DNA of 64,000 nt from JAEMQF01 sp963775015 (GTDB lineage: Bacteria; Pseudomonadota; Gammaproteobacteria; Burkholderiales; Burkholderiaceae_C): positions 62,001-126,000 of the forward strand of contig CAVZHI010000014.1 of assembly GCA_963775015.1 (NCBI GenBank), given 5' to 3'. The notes beneath the pieces were generated by a model. It had not been told where the DNA came from and made no database searches. It saw only the letters and a list, made by a program, of their open reading frames with translations. A program made the position numbers and the translations under genes. Numbering within the stretch: the stretch's first letter is position 1; each line of letters begins with the position of its first letter. Below are positions 16,688-27,119 of this stretch, one piece after another.

Positions 16688-17674
16688 TCAACCCTGGGTT
16701 CGCGCCCGCAACCGGGCCCAAAGACCCATCAAGCCGCCCATCACGCCGGTGGGCATCAGGTACATCAAGCCTATCAGCAGCACGCCGTAGATTGCCGCCG
16801 GGGCCGATTTGGAAATCTCGTCGGCGATGTTGGGAACGAACTGGATGAAGATGCCGCCGAAGATCGCGCCGGGGATCGACGCCAGGCCGCCGACGACGAC
16901 GCCGACGAGGAGAAAGATCGACAGGCTGACGGTGAAGCTGTCGGGCGAAACGAAGGCGACGACGATCCCGCCCAAGGCGCCCGCCAAGCCCGTGACGCCC
17001 GCCGAGACACCGAAGGTGAGCGACTTGAACAGCGCCAGGTTGATTCCCATCGCGGTGGCGGCGATCGGGTGATCGCGCACCGCGATCAGCGCGCGCCCGA
17101 CGCGCCCGCGCAACAGGTTCCACGCGAGCAGGAACATCAGCGCTGAGACGAACAGGGTGAAGAAATAGAGCCAACGATCGGCGCTGAGCGGTTGGTCGAA
17201 CAGGCTGAAGGCAAACGGCGCCTCGGGCTTGCTCAGCACGATGCCCTGCACGCCGCCGGTGTAGGCCTCGATTTTCTTGTACTTGAGAAGTTGCGGCACC
17301 GCCAGCGCAAGCGCAAACGTCGCCAGCGCCAGGTAGTGGCCGGCCAGACGCAGTGCCGGAAAACCGACGACAAAGCCGAAGACGAAGCAGAGCCCGAACG
17401 CGACGGGAAGCGTCGCCCAATACGGAACGCCCAGCTTGTCCATCAACATCGCCGCGGTGTACGCGCCGAAGGCGTAGAACGCACCGTGGCCGAGCGAGAT
17501 CTGGCCGTTGAAACCGGTCAGGATGTTCAGCCCGAGGATCGCCACCGCGTAGACGAGCACGAGGTTGAACTGGAACACACGGTAGTTCTTCACCAGGAAG
17601 GGCAGCACGAGCAAGGCGACGACGAGCACCGCGCTCGCGATCCACAGCCATTTGCGCTCAACGGGTTTGTTCAT
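16688..17674 (-). CDS. livM: HAAT ABC transporter permease, LivM type (system 2)
   Basis: 328 residues, intact. Multiple hydrophobic helices, with the family block AILGLNILTGFNGQISLGHGAF near residue 46 and the EAA-like loop RGRVGRALIAVRDHPIAATAMGI. Its ATG overlaps the corrected livH stop as GTATGAAC, which independently supports the frame corrections proposed for livH. Works with LivH, LivG, LivF and the binding protein at 15412-16623. Confidence 0.93.
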   Translation of the reverse strand: MNKPVERKWLWIASAVLVVALLVLPFLVKNYRVFQFNLVLVYAVAILGLNILTGFNGQISLGHGAFYAFGAYTAAMLMDKLGVPYWATLPVAFGLCFVFGFVVGFPALRLAGHYLALATFALALAVPQLLKYKKIEAYTGGVQGIVLSKPEAPFAFSLFDQPLSADRWLYFFTLFVSALMFLLAWNLLRGRVGRALIAVRDHPIAATAMGINLALFKSLTFGVSAGVTGLAGALGGIVVAFVSPDSFTVSLSIFLLVGVVVGGLASIPGAIFGGIFIQFVPNIADEISKSAPAAIYGVLLIGLMYLMPTGVMGGLMGLWARLRARTQG

Positions 17675-18546
17675 ACGCGCGTGACGACCTTCTTGCCGAA
17701 CAGGCCGTCAGGGCGCAGCGTCAAGCGTGCCGACGATCAGCACCAATGCGACGCTCAGCTTCAATTCAGTGCCGATCACATACGCGCCGAGCAGGTTCTC
17801 GAGCACGCCGACGACAAGACCACCGATCACTGCGCCGGCAGGGTTGTCGATGCCGCCAAGCAGCGCAGCGGCAAAGCCATAAATCAGGATGCCGAGCCAT
17901 CATGTTCGGATCAAGGAAGACGACGGGCGCGACCATCATTCCGGCCACCGCGCCGATCGCCGCCGCCAGGCCCCAGCCGAGCGCGAGCATCCACGAGACG
18001 CGGATTCCGACGAGGCGCGCCGAATCGGGGTTTTGCGCCGCGGCGCGCATCGCCAGGCCGATCGGCGTGAAGCGGAAGAAGGCGAACAGGCCCGAGCAAC
18101 ACGGCGAGCAACACCGCCGCCGAGCCCAACTGATGCGCCGAGAAAAAGCGCGTCGCGAGACCCGAATCTTTCGGGAACGGGCTCGCAAACGCCTTGATCG
18201 TGTGGTCGAAGATCCAGCCCGAGAGCGCGTTGAAGATGAGCAGCAAGCCGATGAAGACGATCACGTTCGTCAGCACCGGCGCTTTTTCCAGCGGCCGCAG
18301 CACGATTCGCTGCACGAGCAGTCCGCCGGCGAACGAAACGGCGATCGTGAAGAAGAACGCGCCCCAGTACGGCCAGCCGGCTTGAATGAGCGCCCAGGCG
18401 ACGAAAGTGCTGAACGTCGCCATCTCGCCTTGCGCGAAGTTGATGTGGTGCGTCGCCTGGTAAATCATGACGAGCGCGAGCGCCACCGAGCCGTAGATGC
18501 AGCCGTTGGCGAGGCCGGAGAAAATCTGGTGCAGCAGGGCTTCCAT
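17671..18546 (-). CDS. livH: HAAT ABC transporter permease, LivH type (system 2; frame broken three times)
   Basis: Starts MEALLHQIFSGLANGCIYG. Three extra bases are needed to explain the sequence: near 18091 (corrected LLAVLLGLFAFFRFTPIGLA), near 17898 (corrected DPNMMLGILIYGFAAALLGG) and near 17725 (corrected TLTLRPDGLFGKKVVTRV). After correction it is about 290 residues, the family length, and its TGA overlaps the livM ATG. As sequenced it could only make an abnormal protein after residue 150. Each site sits in an otherwise conserved block, which argues for sequence error over decay. Confidence 0.85.
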
Positions 18547-18566
18547 GGTTTGGCGTGTTTCGCGTG

Positions 18567-19302
18567 TCAGTATCCGAGGTAAGCGCGACGCACCGATTCG
18601 TCGCCCTTGATCTGCGCGCTCGGCCCGGACAGCGCGACGCGCCCCGTCTCCAGCAGATACACATGGTCGGCGAGATCGAGCGCGAGGCTCGCGTTTTGTT
18701 CGACGAGCAGCATGCTGACGCGGTCCTCCTGGTTGATGGTGCGCATGATGCGAAAGATCTCGGCGACGATGAGCGGCGCGAGGCCGAACGAAGGCTCATC
18801 GAGCAGCAGCAGCTTGGGGCGCAGCATCAGCGCGCGGCTGATCGCGAGCATCTGCTGCTCGCCGCCTGACAACGTGCCAGCCTGCTGATGGCGCCGCGCC
18901 TTGAGAATCGGAAAACGCGTGAACGCCTTTTCCATGTCGAGCGCAAGCTCGGCGCGATCGCGCCGCACATAAGCCCCCAGACGCAGGTTCTCCTCGACCG
19001 ACAGCGCAGTGAACGTGCCGCGCCCGTCGGGCACATGCGCGACGCCGAGGCGCACGACGTTTTCGGTCGCCTGGCCGACCAGTCTGCTTGCCTTCAAACA
19101 AGATGCTTCCCGACGTGCGAACCGTCTGGCACAGCGCGCGCAATGTGGTCGTCTTGCCCGCGCCGTTCGCCCCCAGAACCGCCGTGATGTGGCCCGCTTC
19201 GAGGGAAAAACTCAGTTCGTGCAGCACCTGGCTCGCGCCGTACGACGCGCACAGGCGCTCGACCTGGAGCAGCTTCGGGGTGATCGTCGTGGCCTCAGGC
19301 AT
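18567..19302 (-). CDS. livF: HAAT ABC transporter ATPase, LivF type (system 2; frame broken)
   Basis: Walker A GANGAGKTT in the first frame, then one extra base near 19086, then RLVGQATENVVRLGVAHVPD, the signature LSGGEQQMLAISRAL, Walker B LLLLDEPSFGLAPL and LLVEQNASLALDLAD. Corrected length about 244 residues. Unlike the system 1 LivF it keeps the Walker A lysine. Start overlaps the livG 3' end by 8 bases and the livH gene follows 20 bases downstream. Confidence 0.9.
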
Positions 19303-20080
19303 CGGCGCTCGTTCCCAGGTAGGCCTCGATCACGCCGGGGTGGCTCTGGATCTCGGCCGCGGTGCCGTCGGCGATGACGCGCCCGAAGTTGAGCGCGACG
19401 ATGTGGTCCGAGACGCTCATCACCAGGCTCATGTGGTGCTCGACGAGCAGCACCGTGATCCCAAGCCGATCGCGGACGTCGCGGATCTGCCGCGCCAGCG
19501 CGTCGAGTTCTTCGTGGTTCAGCCCGGCGGCGGGCTCGTCGAGCAACAGCAGCTTCGGGTCCGACGCCAGCGCACGCCCGAGCTCGATGCGTTTTTGCGT
19601 CGCAAACGGCAGGTCACCGACGAGCCGATCCGCGAACTCGGTGAGGCCGAGCGTATCCATGATTTCGTCGGCGCGGCGCCGCAACCACTTTTCTTCGCTG
19701 CGCACGCGCGGAAGGCGCAACGCGCTCGAGACAAAACCGGACCTGGAGCGCGAATGCGCGCCGACCATCACGTTGTCGCGCACACTCATGCTGCGAAACA
19801 TCGCGAGGTTCTGGAACGTTCGTCCCAAACCGAGCCCGGCAATGCGGTGGCTCGGCAGCGCCGTGATCGAGCGGCCGTCAAACACGATGTCGCCCGCCTG
19901 GTAGCCGTAGAGCCGGCTCAGGCAGTTGAAAAGCGTCGTCTTGCCGGCGCCGTTCGGGCCGATCAGGCCGCAGATCTCGCCCGGCGAAACGTCGAAACTC
20001 ACGTCATCCAGCGCGACGATGCCGCCAAAGCGCACCGTCACGCCGCGAACGCTGAGAATCGTCGGAGCATCATCCGCCAT
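19295..20080 (-). CDS. livG: HAAT ABC transporter ATPase, LivG type (system 2)
   Basis: 261 residues from the ATG at 20080, intact. Walker A GPNGAGKTT, Q-loop LGLGRTFQNLAMF, the ABC signature replaced by the LivG-typical LPFATQKRIELGRAL, Walker B LLLLDEPAAGLNHEE and VLLVEHHMSLVM. First gene of the system 2 operon (livG-F-H-M-binding protein). It diverges from the indolepyruvate ferredoxin oxidoreductase gene across 171 bases that must hold both promoters, which suggests joint control of uptake and oxidation of related compounds. Confidence 0.93.
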   Translation of the reverse strand: MADDAPTILSVRGVTVRFGGIVALDDVSFDVSPGEICGLIGPNGAGKTTLFNCLSRLYGYQAGDIVFDGRSITALPSHRIAGLGLGRTFQNLAMFRSMSVRDNVMVGAHSRSRSGFVSSALRLPRVRSEEKWLRRRADEIMDTLGLTEFADRLVGDLPFATQKRIELGRALASDPKLLLLDEPAAGLNHEELDALARQIRDVRDRLGITVLLVEHHMSLVMSVSDHIVALNFGRVIADGTAAEIQSHPGVIEAYLGTSADA

Positions 20081-20251
20081 GGGCCATGCGTTCCGTCCAG
20101 GAAAATCGAGTGAATCGCGACCGGACGTTGCCGAACGCAAGGGTGGCAGGTTATAGGCGGTCTTGCAGGGGTTTGACAATCCGAGCTTGCCCTTTCCCGT
20201 GTATCGTCGTTGCCGCGCCCGACGTCGGGCCGGCGATTGGAGGTCTAGAGA

Positions 20252-23200
20252 ATGAACGCACCGTTGCCCGAGGCGATCCGCAAAGCCCTAGAAGGCGCGA
20301 CGCTTGACGACAAGTACAGCCTGGCGACCGGCCGCGCCTTCATGAGCGGCGTGCAAGCGCTCGTTCGCCTGCCGATGCTGCAACGCCAGCGCGACGCCGC
20401 GGCGGGGCTGAACACCGGCGGCTTCATCAGCGGTTACCGCGGCAGCCCGCTCGGCGCCTACGACCAGGCGTTGTGGGCGGCGAAAAAACACCTCGCCACC
20501 AACCACATCGTGTTCCAGCCGGGAGTCAATGAAGAACTCGGCGCCACCGCCGTGTGGGGAACGCAGCAGCTCGACCTGTACCCGGAGTCGAAGAAGTTCG
20601 ACGGCGTGTTCGGCATCTGGTACGGCAAGGGCCCGGGCGTCGACCGCTGCTCCGACGTGTTCAAACACGCCAACATGTCGGGCACGGCGAAACACGGCGG
20701 CGTGATCGCGATCGCCGGCGACGACCATGTCGCCAAGAGCAGCACCGCGGCCCATCAAAGCGACCACATCTTCAAGGCGTGCGGCCTGCCGGTGTTCTTT
20801 CCGAGCAATGCGCAGGACATTCTCGACATGGGCCTGCATGCGTTTGCAATGAGCCGCTTCTCGGGCCTGTGGAGCGGGATGAAGACGATCCAGGAGGTGG
20901 TCGAGTCGGCGGCTTCGGTGTCGGTCGATCCGGACCGGGTGAAGATCGTTCTGCCGCAGGACTTCGTCATGCCGCCGGGCGGCCTGCACATCCGCTGGCC
21001 CGACGGCGCGCTCGAACAGGAAGCGCGCCTCATGGACTACAAGTGGTACGCCGCGCTCGCCTACGTGCGCGCGAACCGCTTGAACCACAACGTGATCGAA
21101 TCGGCACACGACCGCTTCGGCATCATCGCCAGCGGCAAGGCGTTCAACGACACACGCCAGGCGCTCGCCGACCTCGGCCTGGACGACGCCAAGTGCCACG
21201 CGCTCGGAATCCGCCTGCACAAGGTCAACGTCGTCTGGCCGCTCGAGGCGACGATCACGCGCGAGTTCGCGCAAGGCTTGCAGGAGATCCTCGTCGTCGA
21301 GGAAAAGCGCCAGGTCATCGAGTACCAGTTGAAGGAAGAGCTCTACAACTGGCGCGCCGACGTGCGGCCGAACGTGCTCGGCAAATTCGAAGAGCCGACC
21401 GAAGGCGACGCGACGGGCGGCGAGTGGAGCATGCCCAATCCGAGCGAAAACTGGCTGCTGCGCGCGAAAGCCGATCTGACGCCGGCGCTCATCGCCAAAG
21501 CGATCGCGAAGCGCCTGAAGAAGATGGGCCTCGCCCCCGCCGGCAGCGACATCGCGAAACGCATGGACGCGCGCATTGCGGTGGTCGAAGCGCGCGAGCG
21601 GGCGCTGGCCGAGATCACGGTGAACACGGGCGAGCGCGCACCGTGGTTCTGCTCGGGCTGCCCGCACAACACGAGCACCAAGGTTCCCGAAGGCTCGCGC
21701 GCGATGGCCGGCATCGGCTGTCACTTCATGGCGGTGTGGATGGATCGCAGCACGAGCACCTTCAGCCAGATGGGCGGCGAAGGCGTCGCCTGGGTCGGCC
21801 AGGCGCCGTTCACGCTCGATCCCCATGTGTTCGCGAACCTCGGCGACGGCACGTACTTTCACAGCGGGCTGCTCGCGATCCGCCAGGCGATCGCCGCAGG
21901 CGTGAACATCACCTACAAGGTGCTCTACAACGACGCCGTCGCGATGACGGGCGGGCAGCCGGTAGGCGAGCGGCCCGAAGGCCACTCGGTGATGCAGATC
22001 ATGAAGAGCCTGGTCGCCGAAGGCGTGAGCAAGCTCGTGATCGTCACCGACCAACCCGAGAAGTACGACGGCGCGGTGCTGGAAGCCGGCGTCACGGTGC
22101 ACCACCGGGACGAGCTCGATGCGATCCAGCGCCAGTTCCGCGAACTCGAAGGGGACGACGGCGATCATTTACGACCAGACCTGCGCGACGGAAAAGCGCC
22201 GCCGCCGCAAGCGCGGCACGATGGCCGAGCCGGACCGGCGTGTCGTGATCAACGAGTTGGTGTGCGAAGGCTGCGGTGACTGTTCGGTGCAGAGCAATTG
22301 CCTTTCGGTCGAACCGATCGAGACCGAATTCGGCCGCAAGCGCCGCATCAACCAGAACACGTGCAACAAGGATTTTTCCTGCGTGAAGGGCTTTTGCCCG
22401 AGCTTCGTCAGCGTGACGGGCGGGCAATTGAAGAAGCCGAAAAAGGAGCAGCGCGGAACTGCACTTGGGTTCGATGCCGGCCTTGCCCGATCCCATGATG
22501 CCGTCGCTCGAGACGGCGTGGGGAATCGTTGTCGGTGGTGTGGGCGGCACGGGCGTGATCACGATCGGCCAGCTGCTCGGCATGGCGGCGCACTTGGAGG
22601 GCAAGGGCGTCGTCACGCAGGACTCGGGTGGACTGGCGCAAAAAGGCGGCGCGACGTGGAGCCACATCCAGATCGCGAACCGGCAGGACTCGATCTACAC
22701 GACGAAGGTCGACACGGCGAAAGCGGATCTTGTGATCGCGTGCGACGGAATCGTCGGCGCGAGCAAGTACACGATGTCGGTGATGCAGCACGGCCGCACC
22801 TACGTCGCGCTGAACAACCACGGCACGCCCACGGCAGCGTTCGTGAAGAACCCGGACTGGCAGTTCCCCGGCGGCAACTGCGAAGCGGCGATTGCGCAAA
22901 GTGTCGGCGCGGAGCTCGTCGGCGCGTTCGACGCGGAGCAGGTCGCGACGCAAATGATCGGCGACTCGATCTACACGAATCCGCTGATCCTCGGCTACGC
23001 TTGGCAGAAGGGCCGCGTGCCGATCGGCCACGCGGCGATCATGCGGGCGTTGGAGCTGAACGGCGTGCAGCCCGAGAACAACAAGGCGGCGTTCGAATGG
23101 GGTCGGCGCTGCGCGCACGACCTGGCTTCGGTACAGGCACTGCTGCAATCGGCGCAAGTGATCCAGTTCCTGAAAAAGCCGTCGCTCGCTGAAATGGTCG

Positions 23201-23835
23201 CGACACGCGCCGAGTTCTTGCGTGGCTACCAGGACGAGGCGTATGCAGCGTCGTACCAGGCCTTCGTCGACAAGGTGCGCGACGCCGAGACGCGCGCGAT
23301 GCCGGGCAGCAGCAAACTCAGCGAAACCGTCGCGCGCTACCTGTTCAAGCTCATGGCATACAAGGACGAATACGAAGTCGCGCGGCTGCACACTGACCCT
23401 GCCTTCATCGCGAAAATCGCATCGCAGTTCGAAGGCGACTACAAGCTCAGCTACCACCTCGCGCCGCCGTTGATTGCGAAACGCGATGCACACGGCCACC
23501 TGATCAAGCAGCCGTTCGGGCCCTGGATGCTGACGGCGTTTCGCATCCTCGCCAAACTCAAGGGACTGCGCGGCACCGCGTTCGACGTCTTCGGCCGCAG
23601 CGCGGAACGGCAAGGCGAGCGGGGATTGATCGCGCAGTACCGAAGCAGCGTCGAACAACTGCTGACCACGCTGTCTGCAGCGCGCCTCGCCCAAGCGGTG
23701 GAGATCGCACGCATCCCTGAAGAGATTCGCGGCTACGGCCACGTGAAAGAGCGCCACCTCGCTGCGGCACGCATCAAATGGGATGCGCTGATGGCAGCTT
23801 GGCGGGCGGGTGCGGGTCAGCAGCGCGCGGCCTGA
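20252..23835 (+). CDS. fused indolepyruvate ferredoxin oxidoreductase (frame broken twice)
   Basis: Oxidises aryl- or branched 2-oxoacids to acyl-CoA, passing electrons to ferredoxin. About 1193 residues after correction, the length of the single-chain proteobacterial form. The alpha-type pyrimidine part starts FISGYRGSPLGAYDQ; the TPP part has FCSGCPHNTSTKVPEG and LGDGTYFHSG with NDAVAMTGGQP; a 4Fe-4S region follows (CEGCGDC, then CNKDFSCVKGFC); the gamma part starts VVGGVGGTGVITIGQLL. Extra bases near 22152 (corrected LEGTTAIIYDQTCATEKRRR) and 22465 (corrected TALGSMPALPDP) break the frame. Neighbouring HAAT system 2 may supply amino acids whose transamination gives its substrates; this link is inferred. 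Confidence 0.9.
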
Positions 23836-23946
23836 GCTGCGAAACGCAACGCGGCGAATCGGCGCCGTGATGCGTCCAAGGGTTACAGGTCGCACCGAAT
23901 GCAAACTCGCTGGCGTGTAGGGCGCATCGCGGCCTAGCATGAAAGC

Positions 23947-25138
23947 ATGAGTTTCCGCCGACCCAAGCTGCATTTTCGCCAGCCTCTGCTGTTGGCGATG
24001 CTGTTGCTCTGCGTCTCGTGCGGCGGCGGCTCGGGTCCGGAGACAACGCCGCCCGTCGTCGAGGCGGAGCCGACCGGGCCCGGACGGTTGGAATCGGCGA
24101 CTTTCCTGAACCGGGTTTCGATCGCCGCCATCAACGACGCCGTTCGCGCGGCGGGCAGCCGAACTCCCGCGCTCGTTCCCGTCTATGACGTCGACAACCA
24201 CCGAATCACGTATTTGACGACCGATGCGCAGGGCCGCGAGATCGTCGCCTCGGGCCTGGTCAGCGTTCCGGCCAAGGCGAGCTGGCGCGAAAAGCCCGGT
24301 GCTCAGCTATCAGCACGCGACGATTTACCGCGATGCCGAGGCGCCGAGCAACGCCACGGGCGCGGCGGAGCCGGCGATTGCCGTCGCGTCACTCGGCTAC
24401 ATCGTGGTCGCGGCCGACTATGTCGGCTACGGTGCGTCCAAAGGAGTGCCGCACCCCTATCTCTTGGCTGCGCCGTCTGCCGCTGCGGTGATCGACCTGT
24501 TGACGGCCGCGAAGACATGGCGGCGCAGAAACAACGTCGCCGACAACGGGCAACTGTTCATGACCGGCTATTCCGAAGGCGGCTACGTCAGCGTCGCCGC
24601 GCATCGCGCGCTGCAGGCGGCGCGCAGCGCGCATTTGGCGAACCTCGTCGCCGTCGTGCCCGGTGCCGGCCCGTATCACGTGGGGGTGACGCTCGACGAG
24701 TTGCTGCGCCGCGTGCGCGAGCAGGATCCGCTGCTCGGCGCGTTGATCAGCCCGGGGCTGCTGCGCCATCTGGGCGCGGCGCTGCGGCGTCAGGTGCGCG
24801 ACGCGCTGCTCAGGCAACTGATTCCGGCCGACGCCGACGTCGGATTCGATCCCACCGTGATCGACAACTACCTCGCCGACGACAGCGCAGCAATCGAGAG
24901 ACAAAGCAACGTGCACGCCTGGGCGCCTGCCGCGCCGACGCGCTTCTTTCATGGCCGTGACGACCAGACCGTGCCCTATGTCAGCGCGACGCAGACCTTG
25001 CAAGCGATGGTGGCGCTCGGGGCATCCGACGTCACCCTGACCGACTGCACGGCGCTGCCGTCGAGCCACATCGGCTGCGTTCCGGACTTTTTGCGGTTCA
25101 TGCTCGGCGAATTCGCCGGTCGGGCACGCGATCTGTGA
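23947..25138 (+). CDS. secreted lipase-like alpha/beta hydrolase lipoprotein (frame broken)
   Basis: Lipoprotein signal LLLLCVSCGGG, so probably anchored to the outer membrane or exposed. The fold resembles the secretory (LIP-type) lipases: oxyanion region VLSYQHATIYRD, nucleophile elbow GYSEGGY, acid in HGRDDQTVPY and a late histidine in SSHIGC. One extra base near 24297 breaks the frame; corrected reading is REKPVLSYQHAT and the protein is about 396 residues. Substrate unknown. Monocistronic, converging on the fusion gene downstream with 28 bases between stops. Confidence 0.85.
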
Positions 25139-25166
25139 CGCGGTGCGACTGCTTCGCACGCCCCGT

Positions 25167-27119
25167 TCAGTACCGCAGCAGCAGCACCAGGTCGAATCGG
25201 TTCGAATCGTCGGCGACGCTGCCCGCGCCGCGCAGCACATGCGCGGCGCTGCTCGAGAGCGCGACCTGGCCCCTCAGTTGCCAGTGCAAGAGCAGGCCCA
25301 GGCTGCTCGCATTCGCGTCCTGCGCCGGGCCAACTCGGTGCACGCTGCCGGCATCGACAAAAGCGCCGACGCGCAAGTCCTGACCGAAGAGGCGCCGCGA
25401 CCAGAGTTCGACCGACGCCTGCGCTCCCGAGTCGCCGCGCAGCGCGCGCTCGGCGAGGCCGCGCACGCCGTCGCGGCCGATCCACGGCGCGCGTGACCAG
25501 ACGCCGAACGAACTGCCCCAAGGCTGCAAGGCGCCGCCAAGCGCAAACTGCTCGCCCGCAATGAGCGCGTCGTTCGACCATTGGGCGCGGCCGCTCAGGC
25601 GCAGGCGAATGTCGTAGGTGAGGATGCGCAGCCACTGCGCGTCCAGGCGCAGCGCGTTCCAGTGCGGGCTTGCGTCCGGGTTCGCCGACGCGTCATGCGT
25701 CGCGTCGCTGTCCGCGCCGCCGGGCAGGTTCACCGCCCACGCGGTCGCGAACTTCCAGCCGATCCACTCCTGCTCCCAATGCGCCGCGTAGCCGAGCTCC
25801 AAGGGCCGGCTGCGCACGCGTGGCGCCCCGGAATCGACCCACGAGCGGTCGCTCAACGAAAGTTGCACCTGATGGTGGTAATCGCCTTGGGGCACGAGGT
25901 GCCCGCGGGCGTAGAGCGTGAGCAATCGGCCGCTGCCGGTGATGGGCTGCAACTCCGCGTCCAGTCCCGCCCCCTCCTGGGCGCGCGTCGCGACGGCGCC
26001 GAACATCACGCCGCGCTCGGGCCACGGTGCGCGATAGCCCAGGCTGGCATTGCGGCCATCGCGGCCTGTACCGTCGGAGAGCTGCAGCGCGACCTGGTGA
26101 TCGAGGTTCCACAGGTTGCTGTGTTCGGCGCCGAGCCAGACCCGGTCGCGCCGCGCGGGCGTTGTTGAAGACGTGCCGGCGTCGGCGTGGCTCCAGCCCA
26201 GCGTCGCGGCCCAGGGCAAGCGGCTCGCGACCGCCACCTCGGCGTTCACCTCACCGGGCGCCGCCGCCGGCGTGAACAGCACCTCGACGTTGCGCGATGG
26301 GCTTTCGCGCGCAAGCTGCTCGCTGCGTGCAAGCGCCGCTTCGGCCGCAGCGTCGAGCCGCATTCCGCGCTCCAGGATTGGCAGGCTCGCACGAACATTC
26401 GCCGCGTCGTGAAACGCGGTGCCGTGAACGTTCACGTCGGCGATCATCGGCACGCCTGAACTCGGGGTCGGCACCGCACCCGCCAGCGCGGTCCATTCGG
26501 CGGGCTTGATCCACGCCACGGGTTTGAACTTGCCGGGGTCGTCGGCGCGGTGCCGGCGCGGGTCGAAGACGAGCGCGTCGCCTTCTTGAATGACGAGGCC
26601 CGTCAGGTCGAACGGGCGGTCGCCGTGGCCGCCGAGAAACGTGTTCGTCCCGGGCGCGGGAGGTGTGGCGACTTCGCGTTTGATTTCGAGCAACGTCTCG
26701 GGCGTCGACAAGCCCGTCAGCCAGCGCGCCCGCACCGGCGTTCGCGCCGTGATCAGGCCCACGTACTCGGCGGGCCGGCAATACAGGCTCGCGAGCACCT
26801 GGCCGACGGGAATGCGTGCCGCCGTCAGCGCGGCGTGAATCCGGCGCCCGTCGGCGCGGCCGATCGGATCCAGATTGCGCTGCGTCGCGCAGTTGGCGAG
26901 GTCGTGCCGGCCTTCGGCCTGCATGCCCTGCTCGATCAGCTTCTGCTGCCAGTGCGTGTGGCCGTGGCGGAAGTAGATGACGTAGCCGCCCTGGGCCAGG
27001 GCCTGCATCAGCTCGGGCGTGCCGCCTTCGCGCGGCGCCTGCGGCTCCTGGGCCGACGCGGCGCAGGCCAAGCAGAGCAGCGCGAGCGCCGCGGCGCCCG
27101 CAACGAAGCGCTTCACCAC
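25167..27119 (-). CDS. histidine phosphatase - POTRA - outer membrane barrel fusion (type Vd-like)
   Basis: 650 residues in one uninterrupted frame. Signal peptide 1-23 (cut after ASA). Residues about 37-212 are a histidine phosphatase domain: YFRHGHTH with the catalytic RHG at 51-53, CATQRNLDPIGRADGRR at 77-93, LYCRPAEY, and the second histidine in GGHGDRP at 163-169. After a ten-residue linker, 224-297 resembles one POTRA domain (MIADVNVHGTAFHD, ARESPSRNVEVLF). From about 300 to 650 is a TpsB/FhaC-like barrel with the VRG motif of loop 6 (DGVRGLAERALRGDSGA, 550-566), ending in LLLRY. The barrel has no signal peptide of its own, which argues against an accidental join. Layout matches PlpD-type (type Vd) autotransporters with a phosphatase in place of the patatin. 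Starts 7 bases inside the NMO gene. Confidence 0.85.
   Translation of the reverse strand: MVKRFVAGAAALALLCLACAASAQEPQAPREGGTPELMQALAQGGYVIYFRHGHTHWQQKLIEQGMQAEGRHDLANCATQRNLDPIGRADGRRIHAALTAARIPVGQVLASLYCRPAEYVGLITARTPVRARWLTGLSTPETLLEIKREVATPPAPGTNTFLGGHGDRPFDLTGLVIQEGDALVFDPRRHRADDPGKFKPVAWIKPAEWTALAGAVPTPSSGVPMIADVNVHGTAFHDAANVRASLPILERGMRLDAAAEAALARSEQLARESPSRNVEVLFTPAAAPGEVNAEVAVASRLPWAATLGWSHADAGTSSTTPARRDRVWLGAEHSNLWNLDHQVALQLSDGTGRDGRNASLGYRAPWPERGVMFGAVATRAQEGAGLDAELQPITGSGRLLTLYARGHLVPQGDYHHQVQLSLSDRSWVDSGAPRVRSRPLELGYAAHWEQEWIGWKFATAWAVNLPGGADSDATHDASANPDASPHWNALRLDAQWLRILTYDIRLRLSGRAQWSNDALIAGEQFALGGALQPWGSSFGVWSRAPWIGRDGVRGLAERALRGDSGAQASVELWSRRLFGQDLRVGAFVDAGSVHRVGPAQDANASSLGLLLHWQLRGQVALSSSAAHVLRGAGSVADDSNRFDLVLLLRY

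Noticed and set aside
25167..27119. Two adjacent genes joined by error
   Set aside because: The barrel part lacks a start codon context and its own signal peptide, and the linker is short and in frame; kept as a true fusion but flagged for read checking.
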